A DNA stretch of 6,771 bases from Candidatus Methanophaga sp. GoMg3.2 (lineage in GTDB: Archaea > Halobacteriota > Syntropharchaeia > Alkanophagales > Methanospirareceae): contig QBUN01000362.1 in NCBI GenBank assembly GCA_013180565.1, positions 1 to 6,771 on the forward strand. The letters run 5' to 3'. The notes under the pieces were generated by a model. It did not search any database and was not told the origin of the DNA. It worked only from the letters and a program-made list of their open reading frames with translations. A program made the position numbers and the translations under genes. This document shows positions 1-5,348 of the stretch, one piece after another. The number at the start of each line of letters is the position of its first letter. Position 1 is the stretch's first letter.

Positions 1-2
1 CA

Positions 3-173
3 GGCTCAAAGATAGCACTTGATGTGATAGCAAGAATAGAGGGCGAGATCGAAGAGCTGCACACGCTTAAAAGCGTGGATATAGTTGACCTGAACAGAGT
101 GAACCCAGCATTTAAAACAATTATATTAAAAACCGGTGTGAATATATATGATGGCAGAAGAAGCAGGACTTGA
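3..173 (+). CDS. MNT-type nucleotidyltransferase (HI0073-like), 3' end only
   Basis: This is an open frame of 56 codons entering from the left edge and ending at TGA 171-173. It is probably the C-terminal half of a small nucleotidyltransferase that pairs with the next gene. The segment VDIVDL, near residues 25-30 of the visible part, matches the strand carrying the third metal-binding Asp of MNT enzymes. It is followed by the family's typical ending, a helix with NPAF and then a GVNIYDG turn. The GS...DxD active-site motif would lie left of the window and cannot be checked. The gene overlaps the HI0074-type gene by 26 bases in another frame, a common arrangement for this pair. In such pairs the enzyme transfers a nucleotide, often AMP, to a target, with the partner as substrate or substrate-binding subunit. 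The family call is fairly secure from this context; activity is unproven. Confidence 0.72.
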   Translation, partial: GSKIALDVIARIEGEIEELHTLKSVDIVDLNRVNPAFKTIILKTGVNIYDGRRSRT

Positions 174-534
174 AAGTTTCGAGCACGCGATTTTAAGGCT
201 AGAAGCTGCTTTGCAGTACGACCCGGAGGTATTAGATATCGCTCTGGACGCAGTTATTCAGCGGTTTGAATTTACTTTTGAGCGGGCCTGGAAATCAATA
301 CGGTTAGCAGCAAAAGCAGTTGGCTATGATTGCAAATCGCCACGTGAATGCCTGAAACTAGCCTATAAGATGGAATGGCTAGAAGACGAAGAGAAATGGT
401 TGAGCCTTCTAGAAGCCCGAAATCTGACTTCGCATACCTACGATCAGGAGACAGCTATAGAGGTGTATGAAACAGTGAAAGATAACTTTGAAGTATTTAA
501 AAGCCTGTTAAAAGAATTGAAAAAGGAAATCTGA
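148..534 (+). CDS. HI0074-type nucleotidyltransferase substrate-binding (HEPT) protein
   Basis: This 128-aa all-helical protein is of the size and pattern of the NTase substrate-binding family (HI0074, TIGR01987). Diagnostic segments are FEFTFERAWK (residues 40-49), SPRE (64-67), EEKWLSLLEARN (81-92) and SHTYD (95-99). R91, H96 and Y98 form an R-x4-H-x-Y motif, the signature of HEPT proteins. In characterised HEPT toxins this motif supports RNase activity, and the Tyr is the residue the partner enzyme modifies. Whether the HI0074 branch is toxic is less clear than for HepT. It overlaps the upstream nucleotidyltransferase by 26 bases, so translation is probably coupled. ATG 148 and ATG 151 are adjacent possible starts; neither has a strong ribosome binding site, with only a weak GGTG at 135-138. 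The gene looks intact. Confidence 0.86.
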   Translation: MMAEEAGLESFEHAILRLEAALQYDPEVLDIALDAVIQRFEFTFERAWKSIRLAAKAVGYDCKSPRECLKLAYKMEWLEDEEKWLSLLEARNLTSHTYDQETAIEVYETVKDNFEVFKSLLKELKKEI

Positions 535-567
535 TAGTTGTATAATTACGATGAAGATACAGGATGC

Positions 568-579
568 AGGAGGAGGTTA
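568..579 (+). promoter_or_regulatory. Strong Shine-Dalgarno-like sequence before a 16-codon ORF
   Basis: The sequence AGGAGGAGGTTA is a very strong purine-rich ribosome binding site ending directly before ATG 580. The ORF it serves has only 16 codons. The site is stronger than those of the intact neighbours, which is why the small ORF deserves a record. Confidence 0.45.
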
Positions 580-630
580 ATGGCATTTCAGACGTATAAG
601 GATTTGAAGATTTCATATGTGCTCGGTTAA
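580..630 (+). other. 16-codon ORF, possible broken gene start
   Basis: ATG 580 opens 16 codons ending at TAA 628-630, reading MAFQTYKDLKISYVLG. It sits directly behind a strong ribosome binding site. The phrase TYKDLK resembles the opening of small four-helix-bundle proteins (23S rRNA intervening-sequence family, often F-x-x-Y/F-K-D-L-x-V-W). That suggests the start of a gene whose rest has been lost, but 16 residues are too few to prove it. It could also be a true leader or micropeptide. I see no continuation in the other frames downstream. Confidence 0.25.
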
Positions 631-797
631 GGGATTGATGGATACATCATGTAATTTTTAAACTTGCCCCAAAGAGCTAAATACAACCGACCTTTTAAAG
701 AACCCCCACGCCTATGAGATTATTCCGTAATGACCTATAACAACACATTTACGACACAGATTTACACAGAACAGAGTGCACTGATTTATTTGCAATC
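631..797. other. Gene-poor spacer between convergent genes
   Basis: Together with 535-579 this forms the roughly 260-base gap between the HI0074-type gene and the opposite-strand UPF0175 gene. I find no coding frame of useful length on either strand. A short T-tract at 655-659 could serve as an archaeal terminator for the plus-strand pair. The repeat ACACAGA at about 754-770 is too short to mean much. Confidence 0.4.
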
Positions 798-1025
798 TCA
801 CTCGCAAGAAACATCAAGCCCCAATTCCTCATACATCTCTTCTACATCTTTTCTAAGTTTTTTCAAGCTATAATCCAACTTTATACCCCGCTCTTTCAGT
901 ATTTCTAACATCTCCGTTGTACAGATACCGGTAATTTCCGCAGCTTCTCTCAGTGACACCTTCCTCTCTTCGAATATCTTTGCTGCAAATTCCTTTCGGT
1001 CCTCTTCGATGCCCTTCGCCAACAA
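798..1025 (-). CDS. UPF0175-family protein, N-terminally shortened, possibly a pseudogene
   Basis: The visible 75 residues match the C-terminal two thirds of UPF0175 small proteins. They include the helix-turn-helix-like core KVSLREAAEITGI, then LEILKERGIKLDYSLKKL. UPF0175 proteins normally begin with a ribbon-helix-helix-like segment and are thought to act as antitoxins or regulators, often near toxin genes. Here the only start in frame is TTG 1025 (or TTG 1022), because an in-frame TAG lies at 1035-1037 on this strand. Upstream, another frame reads SETITHRIGEAI (about 1026-1062), like the usual first strand of the domain. The residues ARQLLAKG just after the in-frame stop look like the family's conserved helix end. 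The best explanation is a deletion of roughly 20 codons with a frame change. A short functional form starting at TTG remains possible. Confidence 0.62.
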   Translation of the reverse strand: MLAKGIEEDRKEFAAKIFEERKVSLREAAEITGICTTEMLEILKERGIKLDYSLKKLRKDVEEMYEELGLDVSCE

Positions 1026-1089
1026 TTGCCTCGCCTATCCTATGTGTTATTGTTTCCGATTTCTTTTTAAGTGATGCACATAAAAACAA
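1026..1089 (-). pseudogene. Frame-shifted N-terminal remnant of the UPF0175 gene
   Basis: On the minus strand from TTG 1089, an open frame reads through SETITHRIG before running out of family resemblance. The pattern resembles the beta-strand that opens ribbon-helix-helix DNA-binding domains. It lies directly before the UPF0175 body but in another frame, and the first helix and turn expected between the two parts are missing. A TATA-like TTAATATC on the minus strand (1099-1092) could belong to the original promoter. This is an inference from pattern and position, without alignment. Confidence 0.4.
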
Positions 1090-1118
1090 TAGATATTAAG
1101 CATTTTGTTTGGAACGCG

Positions 1119-1141
1119 AAAGCTCTAAAACAAAGGGCTTT
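1119..1141. terminator. Possible hairpin followed by T-rich sequence
   Basis: AAAGCTC at 1119-1125 can pair with GGGCTTT at 1135-1141, giving seven pairs including one G-U, with a 9-base loop. A T-rich run follows at 1144-1153. It lies between the divergent UPF0175 and mntA starts, so it may instead be a regulatory structure, or chance in AT-rich DNA. The T-rich run TTTTATTA may itself be the TATA box of the following operon. Confidence 0.25.
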
Positions 1142-1143
1142 AG

Positions 1144-1159
1144 GTTTTATTATTGTATA
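1144..1159 (+). promoter_or_regulatory. Candidate TATA region of the mntA-hepT-hsdR operon
   Basis: An AT-rich stretch containing TTTTATTA and TTGTATA lies 55-70 bases before ATG 1213. It is the only TATA-like sequence in the gap that could start the plus-strand operon. If used, it gives a leader of about 30-40 bases. The assignment is tentative. Confidence 0.3.
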
Positions 1160-1160
1160 G

Positions 1161-1244
1161 GAGGCTATTGAACTTAACGAGTTCGATATAAAGACACTGG
1201 AAAACCGGCTTTATGAATGTGATCGAGACCCTGAAGAAGCATGA
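1161..1244 (+). other. Startless 27-codon frame behind a GGAGG, possible gene remnant
   Basis: A frame opens just after TAG 1158-1160 and ends at TGA 1242-1244, overlapping the first 32 bases of mntA. It reads as a charged, helix-like peptide containing the phrases LNEFDIKTLENRL and DRDPEEA. It has no ATG, GTG or well-placed TTG, although AGGAGG at 1159-1164 sits at its beginning. The pattern LE-x-R-x5-6-PEE resembles the C-terminal end of small addiction-module antitoxins, so it may be the remnant of a short gene. The resemblance is weak and chance is possible. Confidence 0.2.
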
Positions 1245-1494
1245 GAAGGAGATAAAAGCGAGATATAGTGTGAAGCGAATAGGGCTATTCGGCTCTCATG
1301 CTAGGGGAGAGCAGAAAGAGACGAGCGATATTGACATACTTGTGGAATTCGAGAAGCCCACCTACGATAACTTCATCGAGCTAATCTTCTTCCTCGAAGA
1401 ACTCACCGGGAAAGAGATTGATCTGGTTACTTCTAAAGGGCTCAGTCCGTATCTCAGCTCTGCTGTGAAGAAGGAGGTGATATGGTGTGAATAA
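1213..1494 (+). CDS. mntA: MntA-like nucleotidyltransferase antitoxin
   Basis: This 93-aa minimal nucleotidyltransferase (MNT domain) has the family's active site: LFGSHARGE at residues 24-32 and SDIDILVEF at 37-45. D38 and D40 are the paired metal ligands and D69 in KEIDLVT is the third acid. In the characterised MntA-HepT system the enzyme adds AMP groups to a Tyr in HepT and so blocks its RNase activity. The same role is inferred here because a HepT-like gene follows with an 8-base overlap. ATG 1213 is the first possible start after the in-frame stop at 1189-1191, although it lacks a good ribosome binding site; an AGGAGG lies too far upstream, at 1159-1164. The length is short but normal for compact archaeal MNT proteins. 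All catalytic residues are present. Confidence 0.88.
   Translation: MNVIETLKKHEKEIKARYSVKRIGLFGSHARGEQKETSDIDILVEFEKPTYDNFIELIFFLEELTGKEIDLVTSKGLSPYLSSAVKKEVIWCE
1471..1481 (+). promoter_or_regulatory. Ribosome binding site that sets the hepT GTG start
   Basis: AAGGAGGTGAT, inside the end of mntA, is a near-perfect Shine-Dalgarno sequence with its GGAGG nine bases before GTG 1487. The nearby ATG 1482 meets a stop after two codons, so the site supports GTG as the start. A site this strong suggests that the toxin is translated at least as well as its antitoxin. Confidence 0.7.
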
Positions 1495-1831
1495 AGACGC
1501 GGCTTTCTTGCAGCATATACTTGATGAGACGCAATTTATCCTGAAAAACTGTGAAGGGCTGGAGCTCCAGGATCTGATGAACGATGATCTTCTCCAACGA
1601 GCTTGCTTACGGAGTCTTGAGGTTATCGGCGAGGCGGTGAAGAATGTATCTGAAGATCTCAAGACACAGTATCCCGATCTTGAATGGAAGAAGATCGCAG
1701 GTTTACGGGATAAATTAATTCATCACTATTTCGGTATTGACTGGGACATCGTCTGGAATGTTATCACAAATAGACTACCTCTCCTGGAAGATAAGATAAA
1801 AAAATTAATCGAGAAGGAATTTAGAATATGA
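1487..1831 (+). CDS. hepT: HepT-like RNase toxin (HEPT domain, DUF86)
   Basis: This 114-aa all-helical protein belongs to the DUF86/HepT family. Characteristic segments are the opening helix DAAFLQHILDETQFIL, the central RSLEVIGEAVKNVS (42-55) and GLRDKLIHHYFGID (72-85). R74, H79 and Y81 make the complete R-x4-H-x-Y motif. In studied members this is the RNase active site, and the Tyr is the residue AMPylated by MntA. It starts at GTG 1487, overlapping mntA by 8 bases, and ends one base before hsdR, so all three genes are probably co-translated. Its HEPT relative at 148-534 has the same motif but belongs to a different branch. The gene looks intact; toxicity is inferred from the family. Confidence 0.9.
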   Translation: MNKDAAFLQHILDETQFILKNCEGLELQDLMNDDLLQRACLRSLEVIGEAVKNVSEDLKTQYPDLEWKKIAGLRDKLIHHYFGIDWDIVWNVITNRLPLLEDKIKKLIEKEFRI

Positions 1832-1832
1832 T

Positions 1833-4733
1833 ATGACCTCCCTCGGCGGCGAACGAAGTTCTGTACAGAACACCTTAATTGCGTATGCAACGGGAATCGG
1901 CTGGGAATACATCAGCCCTGCCGATGCTCTGCGACTGAGGAGCGTAAAAATCGGCTTTGTATTCCGCGAAATATTCATCAATCAGATGTTATGTTTGAAT
2001 CCCGATTTCATGACCCAGCAACTGGCGGAAGAACTGATCAAGCGGCTCGAACGCATTCTACCAAATATAGAAGGCAATCTTGTTGCCTGGGAATACCTCA
2101 AAGGCTTGAAAACTATATTCGTCCCTAATGAAAACCGTGAACGGAACGTTGTGTTCATTGATACTGAGAACATAGACAGAAACATATTTCAGGTAACAGA
2201 CGAGTTCGCATTCACCAGCGGTAGTGAGACAATCAGACCGGACATCGTCTTCCTTATCAATGGTGTCCCGGTATTCCTAATAGAAACAAAAGCAGCGCAC
2301 AAGATTGACGGGATCGCGGAAGCGCTGGACCAGATACGGCGGTACCACCGCGAATGCCCCGAATTGCTGGCGATCCTGCAGCTTTACGCGCTTACACACC
2401 TCATCCGCTATTATTACAGTGTCACGTGGAACACATCTGCAAAAGGTCTCTTCAACTGGAAAGAAGAAACAGTTGGTGATTTCGAAACGCTCGTCAAGAC
2501 TTTTTTTGATAAACACAGGATTGTTAAAGTCCTCACGGATTTCATTCTCTTTACACGTCAGGATGACGAGCTAAAGAAAGTGGTGCTGCGACCGCATCAG
2601 ATGCGTGCAGTGGAAAAACTGATCGAACGTGCAAGAGCCACCGAAAAGAAGCGCGGTCTTGTATGGCACACCCAGGGCTCTGGCAAGACATATACCATGA
2701 TCGTAGCCGCACAAAAGATCATAGAAAACCCGAGCTTTGAGAATCCTACGGTCATTATGCTCGTGGACCGAAACGAACTGGAGACGCAACTATACGGCAA
2801 TCTTGACGCTGTCGGTATCGAACAGATAGAAGTAGCTGCGAGCAAAAGAGATCTAAAAGAGTTGTTAGCAAATGACAGAAGAGGGCTCATCGTCACCATG
2901 ATCCATAAGTTTGAGGATATGCCAGAACGCATGAACACAAGGGAGAATATCTTTGTGCTCGTGGACGAAGCGCACAGGACAACCGGCGGGAAACTGGGCA
3001 ACTATCTCCTGGGTGCGTTACCCAATGCCACCTATATCGGATTCACGGGCACGCCCATAGATAAAACAGCATATGGCAAAGGAACGTTCATCACCTTCGG
3101 CATTGACGATCCACCACATGGCTACTTGGATAAATACAGCATAGCAGAGTCAATAGCAGATGGCACAACGGTTCCGCTGCATTATACACTTGCGCCTAAC
3201 GAACTGCTCGTGGATAAAGAAACACTCGAACAGGAATTCCTGGATCTTGTAGAAGCGCAGGGTATGAGCGATGTCGAAGAGCTCAATAAGGTACTGGAAA
3301 AGGCAGTTACACTTAGAAACGAACTTAAAAGCCCAGACCGGGTAGAAAAAATAGCCCGATATGTCGCTGACCATTATAAAGAGACTATCGAGCCTATGGG
3401 CTACAAAGCGTTCCTTGTCGCTGTAGATAGAGAGGCATGCGCACTCTATAAGGTGGAACTAGATAAGCATCTACCTGAAGAGTATTCTACGGTGGTCTAT
3501 AGCCCGGGTTACAATGACCCACCCGAATTAGCTAAGTATCATCTCTCTACCGAAGAGGAGAAGAGGATACGGAAAGCATTCCGAAAGCCCGATGAGCTAC
3601 CGAAGATACTGATTGTAACGGAAAAACTGCTTACGGGTTTTGATGCACCTATCCTCTACTGCATGTATCTGGACAAACCCATGCGTGACCATGTGCTGTT
3701 ACAGGCGATTGCACGTGTGAACAGACCATATGAAGACGAAGATGGACGTAAGAAACCATCCGGATTTGTTCTGGACTTTGTCGGCATATTTGACAAGCTA
3801 GAGAAAGCGCTTGCTTTTGACTCGCAGGACATCGAGGGCGTTGTCAATGATATAGCAGTCTTAAAAGAGCGGTTTATTGTGTTAATAGAACATGCCCGGC
3901 AGAGCTATATCTCGCTTATAGACCGCAAAACACAGGACAAAGCTGTTGAAGCGGTACTGCAGCATTTCATGGATGAAGAGAAGCGGCACGAATACTATCT
4001 CTTCTTCAAAGAAATAGCCGACATCTATGACATCCTATCCCCTGATGCGTTCTTGCGACCGTACATAGCGGATATGGAAACACTGACGCGAATGTATAAA
4101 ATATTGAAAGAAGCTTATGAACCCGGCATAGCTATTGATAAGAGTTTCTCACGCAAAACCGCGAAGTTGGTACAAGCGCATACAAAAACCGGTACGATAA
4201 AGCCTGCACTTACGATTTACGAGATCAACGAGCACACAGTAAAAGAAATCGAGGAGAGCACAGCGTATGATACCGAGAAGGTCTTTAACCTTATAAGAAG
4301 CATAGAAAAGACGATTAAGAATGACGTTACTCAAAAGCCATATCTGATCTCCATTGGCGAACGGGCCGAACAGATAACCATGCTCTTCAAAGAACGGCAG
4401 AGAAATTCGCAAGAGACTTTAGAAGAACTGAAGAAAGTCATAGCTGAAATAAACGCTGCAAAACGGGAACAGGCAGAAAGAGATATGCCGGTTGAAATCT
4501 TCTCTATCTTCTGGCTGTTCAAAAACGAGGGTATTGACAAACCGGAAGATAAAGCAAATCAGATGAGACGGGTTTTAGAACAATATCCACACTGGCGCAC
4601 AAGTGAGCGTCATGAACGCGAAGTCAAACGCGAGCTCTATTCGGTACTGTTCCAAGCCGGGATACATGATACGCATATGATTACTACGTTGGGTCAGAAG
4701 ACAATGAATGTACTGATGGGCGGTGTGGGATGA
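1833..4733 (+). CDS. hsdR: Type I restriction enzyme R subunit, HsdR
   Basis: This 966-aa protein is the motor and nuclease subunit of a type I restriction system and is of usual length. The PD-(D/E)xK nuclease is near the N-terminus: D137 in RPDIVF, E151 and K153 in LIETK, then Q167-x3-Y171, the QxxxY motif typical of HsdR. The SF2 translocase follows: QGSGKT at 281-286, DEAHR at 378-382, TGTP at 405-408, TGFDAP at 601-606 and QAIARVNR at 624-631. From about residue 690 there is a helical C-terminal region like that of other HsdR proteins, which binds the methylase core. No frameshift or lost catalytic residue is visible. ATG 1833 lies one base after the hepT stop, so translation is probably coupled. 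HsdR normally needs HsdM and HsdS to find and cut DNA, and neither is in this window. They could lie further upstream or act in trans. Confidence 0.95.
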   Translation: MTSLGGERSSVQNTLIAYATGIGWEYISPADALRLRSVKIGFVFREIFINQMLCLNPDFMTQQLAEELIKRLERILPNIEGNLVAWEYLKGLKTIFVPNENRERNVVFIDTENIDRNIFQVTDEFAFTSGSETIRPDIVFLINGVPVFLIETKAAHKIDGIAEALDQIRRYHRECPELLAILQLYALTHLIRYYYSVTWNTSAKGLFNWKEETVGDFETLVKTFFDKHRIVKVLTDFILFTRQDDELKKVVLRPHQMRAVEKLIERARATEKKRGLVWHTQGSGKTYTMIVAAQKIIENPSFENPTVIMLVDRNELETQLYGNLDAVGIEQIEVAASKRDLKELLANDRRGLIVTMIHKFEDMPERMNTRENIFVLVDEAHRTTGGKLGNYLLGALPNATYIGFTGTPIDKTAYGKGTFITFGIDDPPHGYLDKYSIAESIADGTTVPLHYTLAPNELLVDKETLEQEFLDLVEAQGMSDVEELNKVLEKAVTLRNELKSPDRVEKIARYVADHYKETIEPMGYKAFLVAVDREACALYKVELDKHLPEEYSTVVYSPGYNDPPELAKYHLSTEEEKRIRKAFRKPDELPKILIVTEKLLTGFDAPILYCMYLDKPMRDHVLLQAIARVNRPYEDEDGRKKPSGFVLDFVGIFDKLEKALAFDSQDIEGVVNDIAVLKERFIVLIEHARQSYISLIDRKTQDKAVEAVLQHFMDEEKRHEYYLFFKEIADIYDILSPDAFLRPYIADMETLTRMYKILKEAYEPGIAIDKSFSRKTAKLVQAHTKTGTIKPALTIYEINEHTVKEIEESTAYDTEKVFNLIRSIEKTIKNDVTQKPYLISIGERAEQITMLFKERQRNSQETLEELKKVIAEINAAKREQAERDMPVEIFSIFWLFKNEGIDKPEDKANQMRRVLEQYPHWRTSERHEREVKRELYSVLFQAGIHDTHMITTLGQKTMNVLMGGVG

Positions 4734-5029
4734 TCACAAGAGAAGAGTTCAAGCAGGATGTGTGTGCATGGGCGCAAGAGATCGGCGTTGTGCCGAAAGA
4801 AATCCATATACGAGAAATGACCCGTAAATGGGCGAGTTGCTCCAGTAAGGGACGGTTGACCTTCGATCCGTCACTACTAAAAGAAACTGAAGCGGTTCGG
4901 TCTAAAGCAATAGTACATGAACTGCTTCATCTTAAATATCCAAATCACGGTAGGATGTTCAATGCGTTGTTGAAGACATATTTGGGGCGGAAGGACGATA
5001 AAAGCCTTTCGTTACTTTTGGCTTCATAG
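4730..5029 (+). CDS. Short YgjP/DUF45-like zinc metallopeptidase
   Basis: This 99-aa protein has the core of the YgjP (DUF45, M48-like) metallopeptidase family. Residues 34-41 read WASCSSKG, the family's W-x-S-C-S-x-x-G signature. H63-E64-x-x-H67 is the HExxH zinc motif and H73 in YPNHGRMF is the likely third zinc ligand. Typical YgjP proteins are about twice as long; here the N-terminal part is missing, as in short versions that sit beside type I restriction genes. It overlaps hsdR by four bases (ATGA), a clear sign of co-expression and probably related function. What it cleaves, if anything, is unknown. It could process or degrade HsdR or the restriction complex, but that is inference. No signal peptide or membrane segment is seen, so it should act in the cytoplasm. 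Confidence 0.87.
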   Translation: MITREEFKQDVCAWAQEIGVVPKEIHIREMTRKWASCSSKGRLTFDPSLLKETEAVRSKAIVHELLHLKYPNHGRMFNALLKTYLGRKDDKSLSLLLAS

Positions 5030-5050
5030 TGGGCATTTTCTCTGAGTTGG

Positions 5051-5060
5051 AACTTTTTCT
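5051..5060 (+). terminator. T-tract, candidate end of the hsdR operon
   Basis: Just after the metallopeptidase stop codon there is a T4 run at 5035-5038 and then ACTTTTTCT at 5052-5060. Archaeal RNA polymerase often stops at such T-runs without a hairpin. A new TATA-like box begins seven bases later, which fits a transcription unit boundary here. Confidence 0.4.
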
Positions 5061-5066
5061 TGGGCA

Positions 5067-5074
5067 TTATATAT
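5067..5074 (+). promoter_or_regulatory. Archaeal TATA-like box before the 55-codon ORF
   Basis: TTATATAT at 5067-5074 is a good archaeal TATA box. Transcription would begin near 5097-5101, leaving a leader of less than about 12 bases before ATG 5108. This spacing supports ATG 5108 over an upstream TTG at 5060 as the start of the small ORF. Confidence 0.5.
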
Positions 5075-5107
5075 CATATCAGCGATTTAAGTCTCATCGG
5101 GCTGCCT

Positions 5108-5275
5108 ATGAGAATTAGCAAAATAATCGCCCAACGGCTCAAAGAGACGCCTCTGGAACGGATGTCAGACATCCGTAGAGCGATAAATGACAACCGGCAG
5201 GAACAACATATCGAAATATTAGTAAATGATGAAAATGTCCGATTGAGAGGATTTCCCCACTATAAAGGCAGGTAG
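5108..5275 (+). CDS. Small hypothetical protein, 55 aa
   Basis: ATG 5108 opens 55 codons ending at TAG 5273-5275. I do not recognise the family. The product is charged and probably cytoplasmic: an N-terminal helix (ISKIIAQRLKETPLERMSDI, residues 3-22), then a Glu/Gln/Asn-rich middle and a short strand-like part (IEILVNDENVRLRGF). It has no cysteine and no membrane segment. The TATA-like box 34-41 bases upstream and a near-leaderless start support real expression. A longer form from TTG 5060 is possible but would begin before the TATA box. It may also be a fragment of a larger gene. It stands alone between the restriction operon and the regulator, 72 bases before the latter. Confidence 0.45.
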   Translation: MRISKIIAQRLKETPLERMSDIRRAINDNRQEQHIEILVNDENVRLRGFPHYKGR

Positions 5276-5310
5276 CCGAAGGCAATTATTGATCCTATAG
5301 TTTTGCTGTA

Positions 5311-5324
5311 AAATAAGTTTATTT
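5311..5324. promoter_or_regulatory. Palindrome AAATAA-GT-TTATTT at the expected TATA position
   Basis: AAATAA and TTATTT are a perfect inverted repeat with a 2-base spacer. Its right half, GTTTATTT (5317-5324), is centred about 27 bases before ATG 5348, exactly where the TATA box of a leaderless archaeal gene would be. A repressor bound here would block transcription, so it is a candidate operator for the regulator that follows. AT-rich palindromes also arise by chance. Confidence 0.4.
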
Positions 5325-5334
5325 GTTTAATAGC

Positions 5335-5348
5335 TATTTTATAAAATA
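5335..5348. promoter_or_regulatory. 14-base perfect palindrome touching the regulator's start codon
   Basis: TATTTTATAAAATA reads the same on both strands and ends on the A of ATG 5348. With the palindrome 11 bases upstream it makes a pair of possible operator half-sites around the promoter and transcription start. This arrangement would suit self-repression by the HTH protein encoded next. Confidence 0.4.

Noticed and set aside
754..773. Short repeat ACACAGA-TTT-ACACAGA
   Set aside because: Only seven bases repeated twice in AT-rich non-coding DNA; not a CRISPR or an element end.
868..1089. 73-codon minus-strand frame as an independent gene
   Set aside because: Only its first part resembles anything (a ribbon-helix-helix strand); the rest overlaps the well-matched UPF0175 frame and reads as noise, so it was recorded as a remnant.
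2597..3001. 134-codon minus-strand open frame inside hsdR
   Set aside because: It is antisense to the Walker A to DEAH region of hsdR, is rich in Ser and Cys as expected of a shadow frame, and has no recognisable motif.
130..4195. AAACCGG recurring near 130, 1202 and 4187 as a possible shared site
   Set aside because: The third copy is inside hsdR coding sequence and the flanks differ, so it is most likely coincidence.
5030..5068. Direct repeat TGGGCATT at 5030-5037 and 5061-5068
   Set aside because: Eight bases, two copies and no further structure; it fits chance and does not flank a recognisable insertion.
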